Part shown: piece by piece, positions 11,335-21,982 of the stretch
Layout: each line of letters opens with the position of its first letter
How positions within the stretch are numbered: position 1 is the stretch's first letter
Assembly: GCA_029964075.1 (NCBI GenBank)
Contig: CM057142.1
Span: 32,614,392 to 32,678,391 of the forward strand
Length of the DNA: 64,000 nt
Source: Patiria pectinifera
Taxonomy: Eukaryota; Echinodermata; Asteroidea; Valvatida; Asterinidae
Direction: 5' to 3'
The notes under the pieces: model-generated
What the model saw: the letters and a program-made list of their open reading frames with translations, nothing else
Databases searched by the model: none
What the model was told of the DNA's origin: nothing
Translations under genes and position numbers: made by a program

Positions 11335-12250
11335 CTAAGTGAACAGGGGTAAGAAAACACTGGGCCTAGCCCATTTGTTACTAAGTGAAACATTCCAATA
11401 ATTATGTCTAAGCCTACTTAACCAGGTCATGGTTATGACCCAATGGAAACTAAACGATTCTACCCAATGGGTAGAATGTTTCTTTTCAAACAGACATGAA
11501 TATTTGTCAGAATGCACAAACATGTGCCGACGCTGATAATGGCAGGTTGCCTTGGAAACCGCATATAACTCACGCACTATAAACGAACAGTCAAGAAATT
11601 CACATGACTTAGAAGCGACAAAATACCATCTTAAGCCTTGCCGATCCCTTCCAAATCGGACTTACATTAAACATACAGCGGAAGGAGGGCAAACATTAAC
11701 AAGGAAATAAGTATTGCAGCGACTAAACACCTGTCGCATGTCTTAAGATATCTTCTCTTGAAATATGTGTATTCACATATCCGCACAAAGATTTGATTGT
11801 GAAAGTTCAATACCAATGATAATATTAAAACTGATCCCAGGAATTAGCTATCTCTTTCACTACCGCAGCGCTGTTATTTTGGCAGTAGAGTCTGAGCTTT
11901 TTCCTCGTTGAGTACAACAGCCCTAATTTTAAGTCTCATCCCAGCCGATTCTTGATGTTATGCCTTACGTTATCGAAGGTCAAAGCAAGACTACCAAAAG
12001 ATCTTTCCAAATTGGACTTACAAAAATAATGAACATGAAGTTGGATAAGTTACAGCATAAAGGAAATGTCGCATGCGACTATAAACATGTCGCACGCCTG
12101 ACAGCATACCCCTACACATTTTTGTTGTTGATTTTACGAAGTTTGACATACACAGATGCATACCTCGGTTTTTGCTATTCGTTTTCTTCGTAGGCAAACT
12201 TCTCGAAAGTGTGCAATAATTTCCGTTATTTTTGTAAGCCGAATGTACCT
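11282..12250 (-). repeat. Large duplicated module, copy 2
   Basis: Same order of landmarks as copy 1: C3, donor-like segment at about 11411-11425 (CCTGGTTAAG followed by TAGGC), X-box-like motif at 11546-11559, GTAAGT-hairpins at 11636-11665, CAGCGCTG at about 11868, and GCAAACTTCTCGAA near 12195. Confidence 0.7.
11546..11559. promoter_or_regulatory. X-box-like motif, module copy 2
   Basis: GTTGCCTTGGAAAC, identical to copy 1, at the equivalent position. Confidence 0.35.
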
Positions 12251-12672
12251 TTATGATGTGTAGTTCTGCGGGAAGATTTTTTTATGTCGCTGTAATTGCC
12301 GTAAATTCCGTCAGTTTAACATTTGTCTTTGTTTCGAGATGGTGATTATTTTTTGCTCCCGCAATTTCTGCCATTTTAATTGTTTTGTTGCTGTCGTTTT
12401 TTGCACCGTTAACGTTTGCCGAAATTCGCTTTCCGACCATTTGAAGCAGATGAGATTTTTATCAAAATTTCGGTCATTTCAAATTAACACAGATTTCAAG
12501 TACACTTCTTTCGCCGCCGCTGTCAATTTTTTTTTACCTGCAATTTTCGTACTTTTAATTGTCACCACTTTGATTTAGGTATTTCCGATTTTGTTTTAAT
12601 TTGTATGTACGAAAGTAACACTGATCTCGAGTACAATTTCTCTCAATATAGCGTCGATTGTTTTTATTTGGT

Positions 12673-12724
12673 GGAAGCGCAGAACACGAAATCGCGTGGG
12701 TACGGAGACCTACAGGAGACATGG
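12673..12724 (+). repeat. 52-bp exact repeat, copy 1
   Basis: From GGAAGCGCAGAACACG to GGAGACATGG, identical to 15846-15897 as far as I can read. Flanks differ on both sides. It is inserted within a 415-bp-repeat fragment here. Confidence 0.75.
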
Positions 12725-12898
12725 CGATTTTTGCAATATGTTGTCACTGAACATTTTTGCCGCTTCGATTTTTGGTGTCGGTCTTGTCATTTTCAGAGCC
12801 CTCTGTTGGAGGCGGAGTAGTATTTCTACGAAAAGAAGTTTTCCACGATGTGATTTCAGACCGATATGCTTATTATTTGTTTTTTTGTGGCAGCCTCT

Positions 12899-12952
12899 AT
12901 CTCCACTTATAGATCCCCATTTTCTTCGATGAAAGCTGCACGTCTTTCCTCA
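12899..12952 (-). pseudogene. Exon-like box C4 (minus strand)
   Basis: Minus-strand translation ERRAAFIEENGDL, stop, VEIEA. The acceptor TTTACTGAG is intact. As with C2, a fragment of the 415-bp repeat (12725-12870) follows it on the + strand side rather than a box A. Confidence 0.42.
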
Positions 12953-13221
12953 GTAAACTGGGGTACGAAAACACGGGGCCAGGCTGGTTACTTCAGTAAC
13001 ATGACGTCACTGAGGTAAAACATTACTATACAATGTACATCCAATGACTATCTATCAGCTTACCTGTAGCCTGTCATGGTTAACGACCCTGTGGAAAATA
13101 ACGATTGTACCTGCATACTTACAAAGTTTACTTCAATGTTTTCAATTTTTGCTTTTAAAAACACACTATACATTATTCGTTTCACTGCACACAAAAATGT
13201 GTGTCTCGCCGACAAGTGCAG

Positions 13222-13235
13222 GTTGCCTCGGAAAC
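13222..13235. promoter_or_regulatory. X-box-like motif, module copy 3
   Basis: GTTGCCTCGGAAAC. The only change from copies 1 and 2 falls in the two-base spacer; both half sites are intact. Confidence 0.35.
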
Positions 13236-15009
13236 CGCATAATAACTCACCAACGAACATGCAAGAAATTCATATGACTTTAAGATTTCAAGATGCAATC
13301 TTTATCCTTGCCGATTCCTTCCAAATCGGACTTACGTTAAACATACGGCGGAAGGAGAGTTCGTCGGCCCTAATTACAACACTAGAAATGAAATGTGTTA
13401 TTATGCAACTCTACACACAAGGCGACTCTACACGTGTCACGTGTCTCACTTTCTTTGGAAATTACGGTAAGTGCGGTATAATCATAGCTGCACACATATT
13501 TGATTGTGAATGTCATGACCCGACGATATTAAAACTATCAATGATTGCAGGTCATTGCTAACTCAATACCGCAGCGCTGTTATTTTGGCCGTGCGATTCT
13601 GTTCTGATCCTTGAATAAAACAACACTGATGTCAAACACCATCCTAATAAGCCGATTCTTGATGATCGGACTTACGTTATCACAGGTCAAATACCAAATA
13701 AGTAGCTTAAGGGTCATTTAATAATCAGGTGTCCCTGCCGATCTTTCTAAAACGGACTTACAAAAAAAATGATGAACATGAAGTTTGAAAGTTACAACAT
13801 AAAGAAATGTCGCATGCGACTATAAACATGTCGCACGTCTGACAGCATTCCCCCACACATTTTTGTTGTTGATTTCACTAACTCAGATACAGACCTTGGT
13901 GTTTGCCATTAGTTTTCTTTGTAGCCAAACTTCTCGAAGATGTGTTGTTTTGTTGCTGTCGTTTTTCCCACCGTTTTGCCAAAATTCGTTTTCCGACTTT
14001 TTGAAGCCGATTAGATTTTTATCAAAACTTCCGTCATTTTTATGGCCAATATATCAGGAAAATTAACATCGATTTCAAGTACAACTCTTTCGCCGCGGCT
14101 GTTGGTTTTGCCGTACTTTTTGTCATTGTAAATTTCGCCACTTTGATCTGGGTATTTCCGTGACCGATTTTTAAAAAGAAAATATTTGTAGGGATAAGAA
14201 AATCACACATTTTCATTGTTTTCTGAGTATTTGCAGCAGATGGGATGTGTATCAAAATTTTCGTCATTTTCATTACGGCCAATTTATTAAGAAAATCAAC
14301 GCCGATTTTATACACATTTTCTTTCGCCGCCGCTGTTAAAATTTTGCCGTAAGTTTTGCCATACTTTTCGTCATTTTAATTTTCGCCACTTTGATTTGGG
14401 TATTTCCGTAACCGATTTGTGCGTGTGTAAGAAATTACACTGATAGTTTAATTTCTCTCACTAGCGCTGTAACTGTACGTTTTTGCCGCTTCGATTTTTA
14501 ACATAATTTTCGTCATAGCCATCTGTCGGATGCGGAGTAGTATTTCTACGAAAAGAATTTATCCACATACGATGTGATTTTAGACCGACTTGATTTCCCC
14601 CCCGTCAGTTTCGTCGTTATCGTTGCTGCTTCGGACCGTTTTTCCCCCCGACGTATTGCAGTTAATTTCGCTGTGTTAATTTTGCTGTGTTTGTCGTTTT
14701 CGTAGCCGCAACGACCGTAACGATCGAGTTGATCAAGAAAACTTTCATTTGTTCTTTTATCAAAGAGACAACATACAGAGATAATAAAACGAAATAAAAT
14801 CACACCACACAGAGAGCAATACACAATGGCAACACAATACAATACACATATCAAATTTCCTCGTGATGAGCAAGCATCACAGTTGGATATGGTAAAGTGG
14901 CAAGCATGCAACATGTACATGTAGGCCTATAATGAAAAAAAATACACATTATAATTTGAGGTTTTTTAAAATAATAATTTCCTCTGAAATAAACCTCTTT
15001 TTACCGACA

Positions 15010-15340
15010 GATACATAAGGACCAGCCAATGTCCGTATTGATGATAGCTTAGATTTTGTTAATCTTAACGAGAACACTTTATACAATCATAAAGAACTTT
15101 CACTGTCTGTACTTGTTCTCATACATTTCTTGTTTCCAGTCAGACGAACAAGGACGAGCCAATGTTCGTATTGATTGCTTAGATTTGCCAGCTCTTGAAC
15201 ATTAATACAATCATAAAGAAATTAAATCGTCGCCGATGAGCAACGCAGAGGAAATTTACTTGTATGGAGTTATCCCATTACCAATAGACCTGCATTGTTA
15301 TCTCTTGCGTGCAAAGTACCAGCCAACGTCCTTATATCAA
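15010..15340 (+). repeat. Small tandem duplication, unit about 130-165 bp
   Basis: AAGGACCAGCCAATGTCCGT near 15017, AAGGACGAGCCAATGTTCGT near 15150 and AGTACCAGCCAACGTCCTTA near 15316 begin successive copies. AATACAATCATAAAGAA follows in the first two copies. No gene is supported. Confidence 0.65.
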
Positions 15341-15845
15341 AAGGCAGTATTCCAGTGGATCGATAAAATAACACAAAACGGCCATCAATCAATTAGGAAA
15401 TCAGTTTTAAATTTACGATTTAAGTTTCTGATACTGAAAAAAATACACCAGTACTTTCAATTTAGGGGGGAATATTAAATGTTTGACAATGCAGAAGGTA
15501 CAGTGTCTTCATTTTAATTAAATTTTAATTGATTTCGTTTGCATTTTATTCTTATTTTTAGAAAATTTCTGAACGAACTTAGGATTTGAGGGGTTATCTG
15601 TAACAGAAAATCGTTCGAAAACGTAAACCCATTGCGTAGAATTTAATACTAAGTACAATGACTATTAAGTACAGTTGACCCCGACCTCCGCCCTCCCTGT
15701 CCCCATCCCAGCCCCTCCCATCGCGCTGCCTGCAGGCTCAATGTGCGTATGCTCGCAGCGGACTATGCTTGCTCCCTAATAACACTGTTCATTAGCCTAC
15801 ACCTTTCTAAACATTTCCCTAGATTTTATCACCGAAATAATTATT

Positions 15846-15897
15846 GGAAGCGCAGAACACGAAATCGCGTGGGTACGGAGACCTACAGGAGACATGG
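15846..15897 (+). repeat. 52-bp exact repeat, copy 2
   Basis: Identical 52 bp to 12673-12724 in unrelated flanking sequence, followed by GATTTTT-type sequence in both. No inverted termini or target duplication were recognised. Confidence 0.75.
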
Positions 15898-15909
15898 AGA
15901 TTTTTTTCT

Positions 15910-16385
15910 TGTTACGTAGCCTATACGTGATATTATCACATACGTATAATGTACATGATAATGACACGTAATAATGTTTTTATCGCATACGTACTTGATA
16001 ATATAATACGAGGTACATGTCCGTACCTGAGCTGATAGTAACATGCACGTGCGTCATAATATCACGTACTTGATTTTATTATGCGTATGTACGTGATAAT
16101 AGTACGTGTGCAATTTAATTGCATATCACGTGATAATAAAACGTACCTACATAATATCTGTCACGTACGTGATATTAGGTACGTACCTGACGTGTATACA
16201 TCAGCATCTACATGAGTAACAATTATCACGTACGTACGTAATATTTATCACGGTAAGGCCTATACGTGAAAATATTACGCAAGTGCGAGATAATAGATTA
16301 TTACGTACGTGCGTAATAATTATCACGGTTATATGTGATAATATTACGCAAGTACGAAATAATAGATCATTACGTACGTATGAGT
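15910..16385. repeat. ACGT-palindromic AT-rich repeat region
   Basis: Many TACGTGATAATA and TATTATCACGTA elements occur in both orientations. Within it, 16227-16300 and 16299-16380 form a tandem duplication of about 74 bp (CGTACGTAATAATTATCACGG ends). Able to form many small hairpins. No coding sequence supported. Confidence 0.65.
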
Positions 16386-16745
16386 TTTCCTTGGATTTCA
16401 CTTCGATACTTTGGCTTGGATTTCGTTCAGAACCGACAATTTTACCACCAAATCCTCGCGAATGAAAATGCGATAAAATGCGGTACAGAGGTTTCCAAAC
16501 GAAAACGCGTATACGAATTCCAAGAGCATTTCGCCGAATTTTAACGGCCTAACCTACAACCTACACCCTCCTGACTAATTTAACAAAGTAACTGCAGCGG
16601 CTGCCTAGCGCTGCTAGCTGCTTATCACATGACGGAGCTGCGTCTGCACCCCAACTTACCACTTACTCTTTTGCCCAGAATGCTGATTAGTTTAATTGCC
16701 TGATAGTTTCGGACACTTAGTTTGCATGGAGAACGTTTAATTGCC

Positions 16746-16753
16746 TATAAAAG
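16746..16753 (+). promoter_or_regulatory. TATA-box-like sequence
   Basis: TATAAAAG in the context CCTATAAAAGGGAG looks like a good TATA box. No convincing exon follows, so it may be chance or the promoter of an unseen transcript or element. Confidence 0.25.
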
Positions 16754-17389
16754 GGAGTGGTTTAAAACAAGGAAGTCAATGTGACAATGCATGCAAGAGA
16801 TACTGTCGCGGGTTTTCTCTCTCATTTTTTATGTCCCCAAATTTTTAGATTTTAATTAATTTGTTTCATTGATTTTGATTTGATTATCGCGCGGTAACGT
16901 ACTAATCCTAATATACGTATTAAATTAAAAAAGAAAATTAATTTTGCGTTATCAAGGCCTTTTATTTGCTCCATATTTTTGGAATTTTTCTGCACTGTAT
17001 TTTTCTTTCTGTGAATTTTAAATCAATTATAATTGAAAATACTGGTGTAATTAGAGACGGTACTTCTGAGTTATTCAGGGACAATTAAAAAAAATATCTT
17101 CTACTGGAATACTACCTTTAGAGAAAAATTACAACACTCAAAAAGTTCTAAATAGGTCGAATGCGCCCGATCGGAGCTGGCTACGCCCACCAGCCGTCAG
17201 ACATCCGAGGCGAGTGTTTGTTGGAGAGGGCGCCCTATACTGGGCCTGCGACAAAAACAAAAAAGTCCAGAATTTGGACATGTCACTGACGCGTCTAACA
17301 AGTCCTATGCAAATTAACGCACGTGCGAACACAATGTCACTGCACGTGCCATGAAAATTCCTTAATTGGCTATGATAACTTAATAAAGT

Positions 17390-17595
17390 GGAAAGATTCC
17401 CATATCTGGCCATCACTAATTTTTCCCTTCAGTGACCTATATCAGCCATCAGAAAGTGATAATATGTCCTAAACAGTCAAATTTAGCAGGGACAATATTG
17501 AATTGTTTACTGAGAAAACACTTAGAAATTTTCAGACCAGTCTCATTGGGTTTGTGCACAGGGTGAAAGTGATGGCAAGATATGGGAATCTTTCC
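17390..17595. repeat. Inverted repeat, 27-bp arms
   Basis: Arms 17390-17416 and 17569-17595 are reverse complements at 26 of 27 positions (ATGGGAATCTTTCC core), enclosing about 150 bp. It could be a miniature element or a foldback. No target duplication was identified. The rest of 16400-18900 is AT-rich with no gene I can support. Confidence 0.7.
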
Positions 17596-18929
17596 GCGGC
17601 ATCTTTACAAAGTTTCAATACTAATACAAAAAATTAAAAATACCGAATTCTTTTGCAAATTAGTTGCAGAAAATCGCTGAATTGCTAATTGGTACTGGGG
17701 GAAAAATAAGGCTTTCACTTTAATATATTGAATGACATTGAATTAAACAGAATTTTTCTCGTTCAAAATAACGGTTCCTTTCACTTTGATTCCTATAATA
17801 GTTTAGACCTTATGTTAAAAATTACACAATATAAAGCCATACATGTAGCACAATAAGTACATTCTAAATGAAAGTATCATTTTCCGAATCACATCTCCTG
17901 AACAGATTACTAATTGTTTCTTAAAGTTAACCAAGGTTCTGGAGAACCTTACATAAAATGTTAATGTAACGTACCTCTTCTACTCTTCTGAAGACGTGTA
18001 ACTTTGTTGCGCTGATCTTGGTGGAAGTGATGGCGATGTTTGTGCTACCAGCCAGCACCGTAACACACATGAATGTTCAATTAAAAATGAACTTTGGCAG
18101 CCACTTTTAACCAATAAATTAGCAACGGTTGTGTATAGCACTCAGGACAGATATTCCGTGACATAGGAGTATGAACTGCATCAAGTAAACGTACAGGCAA
18201 TGTGTGAGTGTTAAGAGCTAGCGCGGAAAGTGCAGGCCTAAACATAACGCTACGGATCATCCTAGCTAGCCTATACCCTGGCCCTGTACTGCAACAACTA
18301 GTCTAAGATGACGCCTCGCATGCTACACCTAGTGGTCAATGAGGCATGAATTTAACAACAGGTGAAGATATTCTAAACATGTTATTTAAATAATGTGCAT
18401 CTGGATCTGGCACAGGCCGGGGGTGTTTTAGAAACGAGAACCAGATATAGAATGTTAATGAAAGGGCGATTACTTTGGTCGCCAGACTTTGTGAGAGGGG
18501 TGGCGTCCCGCGGTATGCAATTACTGATCAACTTGGTTGAATTAATGTGCCTTTAGTCTTGAACCATATGAAGTTGGCTCAGAATTTGGAAGAAAAATTA
18601 AAACAATTGCTCATTAAAGTAAATTGTGGCAGACGAAAACAAATGTACTCCACTCTAATTTGGCGGGTTCAAAATATAGACTTGCACCGAAGCGGATCAC
18701 AACCGGTTCTATAGACTTTGCTACATCCAGTCGCTATGGCCAAATGTTGTCTTGTTTTTACATAATATTAGGGGAAAATGCATGCATGTGGTTAATATTA
18801 AATAATGACCGGGAAAGAATGCTACGCAACAACCTATTTGGGTTTTTGTTTTCAAATGAAAGAGGGCAAGATTATTACAAATGTGCCAAAATCCAGTTTA
18901 GGTGAACAGGCCAAATGCAAGGAATGGAT

Positions 18930-19073
18930 GTACCGTAAAGCCGGCCTCAGGTCGACCTTGCGACGACACAGTTCAGTCGGCGACTGACTTTTCAGGATTT
19001 TTTTGCTTGATGCCGACGGTTCCGTTGTGGCGCAAGCAAATCGCGGGTCGACCTGAGGCCGGCTTTATGGCAC
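18930..19073. mobile_element. Foldback miniature element, 144 bp
   Basis: Arms 18930-18957 and 19046-19073 are reverse complements at 26 of 28 positions, including a perfect AAAGCCGGCCTCAGGTCGAC stretch. The middle also folds imperfectly. Non-coding. Confidence 0.75.
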
Positions 19074-19202
19074 GTTCGCGATTTCCGTTCAAATCCGTTT
19101 TCCCCCAAAATCGGGCCCCAAGAGGTTGTCAATTGTTTTTTTTTTTTTTTGGGGGGGGGGGTATTTTTTTAGTCCCACCATTTTATCGTGGTGATGTGTA
19201 TG

Positions 19203-19437
19203 CAAGGGCGGATCCAATAAAGGCAGGCAATGAGTACACCACCATCTTTTCCTAAAAAAAATGGTTAAAGTGGCCAGAAATTGCCTCAGATCGCACCACA
19301 GAGCATCTAGAATCCAAAATTTTGTCGGGGCCCTTAAGCGGGCCCCGAACCCCACGCCGTAATTTTTTTGACCCACTTTTTGGGGGGACCAAAATTTTTT
19401 TTCGGCCCCCAAAAATTGTGTTCTGGATCCGCCCTTG
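19203..19437. mobile_element. Non-autonomous hAT-type element with perfect 8-bp target duplication
   Basis: Ends are CAAGGGCGGATCCA and its reverse complement. Flanks are TGTGTATG at 19195-19202 and again at 19438-19445, a perfect 8-bp target duplication as expected for hAT transposition. The 235-bp interior has no transposase. Its core (about 19263-19358) is shared with 57151-57247. Confidence 0.88.
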
Positions 19438-19821
19438 TGTGTATGTGGCTTATTTTCGAGTAAATGGCACCACCAACGTCAAAATAGTCCCCCCCCCAAA
19501 AAAAAAAAAAAACCTATTTCTGCAGCTAAACATTTTGGGCAACATTAAAAAAAAAAAAAAAAAAAGTTTCTAAGAGAAATTGGAAAAAATTGTGAGCCCC
19601 CCCCCCCGCCAAATTGTTATACCAACGTCAAGTACTCCATCACATTTAGAAAACAACTGTATTTGAATGTATAGGCCTACATATACAAGGGCAAAAAAAA
19701 TCGATCTGCTCCCTCCTTTTTTCCCAGTCAGGAGGGACACTTTGGTCTATGGAATAACCTCCTACACAGTAAGGCTCTGCACACGACGTGAATGTCTGCA
19801 TTAGATCGACAGACTTGGGGC

Positions 19822-20207
19822 CAGGCGCGGTTCTAGAACCAATATTTTTAGGGGGCTAGCACGGTGGATCCAAAAGTTTTTCAGGGAGGCGTGATGAAAT
19901 GTTGACCGTTTTTTTTTTCCCAAGACACTTAGGCCTCCGAAAATCAATGGGGGGGGGGGGGGGCTCATGCCATATTTTCAACGGGGAGCCCCAATAAAAT
20001 CCTAAAATCATCCACACTATATTAACTAATGCACCCTTGTCACGGCTATTTCTTCTTTAGGGGGAGACCGTTCGCATGTACATCACAATCCTTCTTTTTG
20101 CTAATGCAAATTTTTTTTTACGGAATTTATTTTTGGGGGGGGGGGGGCTAGACAAATTTTTTGGGGGGTTACAGCTCCCCCTAGCCTCGCCCGTAGAACC
20201 GCGCCTG
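19822..20207. mobile_element. Second non-autonomous hAT-type element, perfect 8-bp target duplication
   Basis: Termini CAGGCGCGGTTCTA and its exact reverse complement. CTTGGGGC occurs at 19814-19821 and 20208-20215. The 386-bp interior has poly-G and poly-T runs and no transposase. The terminus differs from that of the 19203 element, so they are different families. Confidence 0.9.
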
Positions 20208-20649
20208 CTTGGGGCACCTAGGGGGACACTGGGAATGCGTGATGGGTGTGGGCGGGGCCCAGGAATGAGGCAGTGCGGAAAAGCAGATGTCCGCTTTTGA
20301 ACTGCTATTGGAACGTAAAAGTAAAATCTGCCTTTTTAGTAGCAAACAAAGTGGAAAAATTTTTTTTTTTACATCAATATCAAATTTGTTTTTCTGGGTT
20401 TTTTTTGGATAAAAAAAAGATTTTCAATGACCGGCGTGTACACTTCGAGAGAGAGAGAGAGGGCGTACTTCAGTACCCGTCATACAGTGATGGGAGCGGA
20501 TGCCTGATATCGTTTGCATGCTCTATATGCACACGACGATGAACAGTCACTGCATGCATACGCGGTACGTACATAGTACATGTACATGTACATAACAAAC
20601 ATCATCACACATGCATGACGGCGCGGTCATCAACACAGTGCACCGGAAA

Positions 20650-21145
20650 AGCTAAGTAACATCGATCGCCTTGATATATCCATTGATTGCCGTGAACTAA
20701 TTGTGCTGCATGCACACATCACATCTTTGGTTAATTAGACAGACTTTAAAAAGGGCAAAAGAACGGACAATTGGTGAACCAGAAAAACGGCGGAGGGTGT
20801 ACCGTGGATTGTCGCATTTTGACGGTAGGCTACCAACCAGCAATCATTGGCCCATGTCGTGGGGTCGTGCTACAGTGGTTTCGTGACATTTCGACGTGTT
20901 CAATCATCACTGACTTTACAAGGCAACCTGATGATTGCCGTACCACAGGTAACTTGCGTGTGTTGAGGGAAGGGGTTGTAATCTCGAGCCAAAAGACAAA
21001 CAACCGCCCGAGCCGCCCTGGAAAGTGATATTTTGAGGAGAGCAATGATCGTGTCATGATCGGGTGTTGAGCCCAGTTAGCGGGACTTCCGGATTTACTT
21101 GTGCCGAGTGAATGCCCGTAGACACGGCGCGTGTGTACACGTATC
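20650..21145 (+). promoter_or_regulatory. Probable promoter and 5' leader of the PLC beta gene
   Basis: The 500 bp before the start codon are less AT-rich and contain more CpG than most of the flanking DNA. An ACTTCCGG core typical of ETS-factor sites lies at 21085-21092. No TATA box is evident near the start. The transcription start is unknown and an upstream non-coding exon is possible. The promoter role is inferred from position and composition only. Confidence 0.4.
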
Positions 21146-21195
21146 ATGGCCGGAGCCGACACCCACAAGCGGGTTCAACACCTGAAAGATGTTGA
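21112..21195 (+). other. Upstream open reading frame overlapping the PLC beta start
   Basis: An ATG at 21112 (T at -3, C at +4, a weak context) opens a 27-codon frame in the +1 register that passes the PLC beta ATG at 21146 and stops at TGA 21193-21195. If transcription begins upstream of 21112, scanning ribosomes that use it could not reinitiate at the main start. This is read directly from sequence; function is inference. Confidence 0.45.
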
Positions 21196-21244
21196 GGTGC
21201 CAGAATGGATGATCAAAGGCAACAAGTTCATCAAATGGGAAGAG
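21146..21244 (+). CDS. PLCB: Phospholipase C beta, coding exon 1 (residues 1-33, start of PH domain)
   Basis: PLC beta hydrolyses PIP2 to IP3 and diacylglycerol at the plasma membrane downstream of Gq and G-beta-gamma. This exon encodes the N-terminus, MAGADTHKRV followed by VPEWMIKGNKFIKWEE. It resembles the start of vertebrate PLCB1-3, where a basic K.G.KF.KW motif opens the PH domain. The ATG at 21146 has A at -3 and G at +4, and an in-frame TAG at 21119-21121 lies just upstream, so it is the first in-frame ATG. The exon ends GAA GAG followed by GTAAAT, a good donor in phase 0, and the vertebrate paralogues also break after the acidic pair following KW. Joining to exon 2 gives continuous PLC beta sequence. 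Subtype within PLCB1-3 cannot be decided from 129 residues. Confidence 0.92.
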
Positions 21245-21982
21245 GTAAATGACATGCTTTTTTATTTAAATATTTCAAGAATCTCACCCTACTTTTTTCA
21301 TTCAAAATTGCAACATTGTGTGCTGTTTCTTACCGTGAGGATAGGAATATGCTGTTCAAAAGAAACTTGTTAAGGCCAACTATAAAATTAATCCAGTCTT
21401 TCATCCCGGCCCCATCCACTTCCTTTTTCATGCCCACCTTCTTTTTTTTTCTGATGTTTTAGAATTAATATATTGCAAATATATTGTTAACATATTGCCT
21501 TATTATTTGTTTGCCAACCAAATTGTGTTCCTTTGAATGGAGCACAATTTTGAATCAGTAAAAGAGTCGAGAAAATGGAAAAATCCATCCGTCATCTTGA
21601 AAAATCGGAAAGAATGTTGCATCCTTACGCCAAATCTTTTCATCACATATCTGATTGAAGGTCAGTCATTGCAAAAATGTTGGAAAAAAACCCCATGAAT
21701 CTGGGACCATGGAGCTATGCTGGGACTGAGAAACATTTTCAATGTGGTATGAAATACTTTGAAAATGCACTTCAACTTTCCATAGACTTTGTACACAGCC
21801 AGAGAGGTTGCGTCTGGATACTATTTCTAGAAAATCTGCCACCTGTGAAAAAATAAAGTCAACTTCATAAAACCGTAACTGACATTGTGAAAGAAATAAG
21901 AAGTGTTGCATTGTACATTAAGTACACAATAGAATAAGGAAACATAATATTAACTCGAATACAATTTTAAGTGCAATTTGCA

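Larger units (their letters stand above)
12890..13990 (-). repeat. Large duplicated module, copy 3
   Basis: Same order of landmarks as copies 1 and 2: C4, donor-like segment at about 13060-13072, X-box-like motif at 13222-13235, GTAAGT-hairpins at 13306-13335, CAGCGCTG at about 13570, and CCAAACTTCTCGAAG near 13925. A 161-codon + strand frame crossing it (13076-13561) is not conserved in the other copies. Confidence 0.7.

Noticed and set aside
13076-13561. Plus-strand 161-codon frame
   Set aside because: It crosses duplicated module copy 3, but copies 1 and 2 do not keep the frame.
14546-14920. Minus-strand 124-codon frame
   Set aside because: Part lies in a degenerate 415-bp-repeat fragment and the rest has no motif or splice support.
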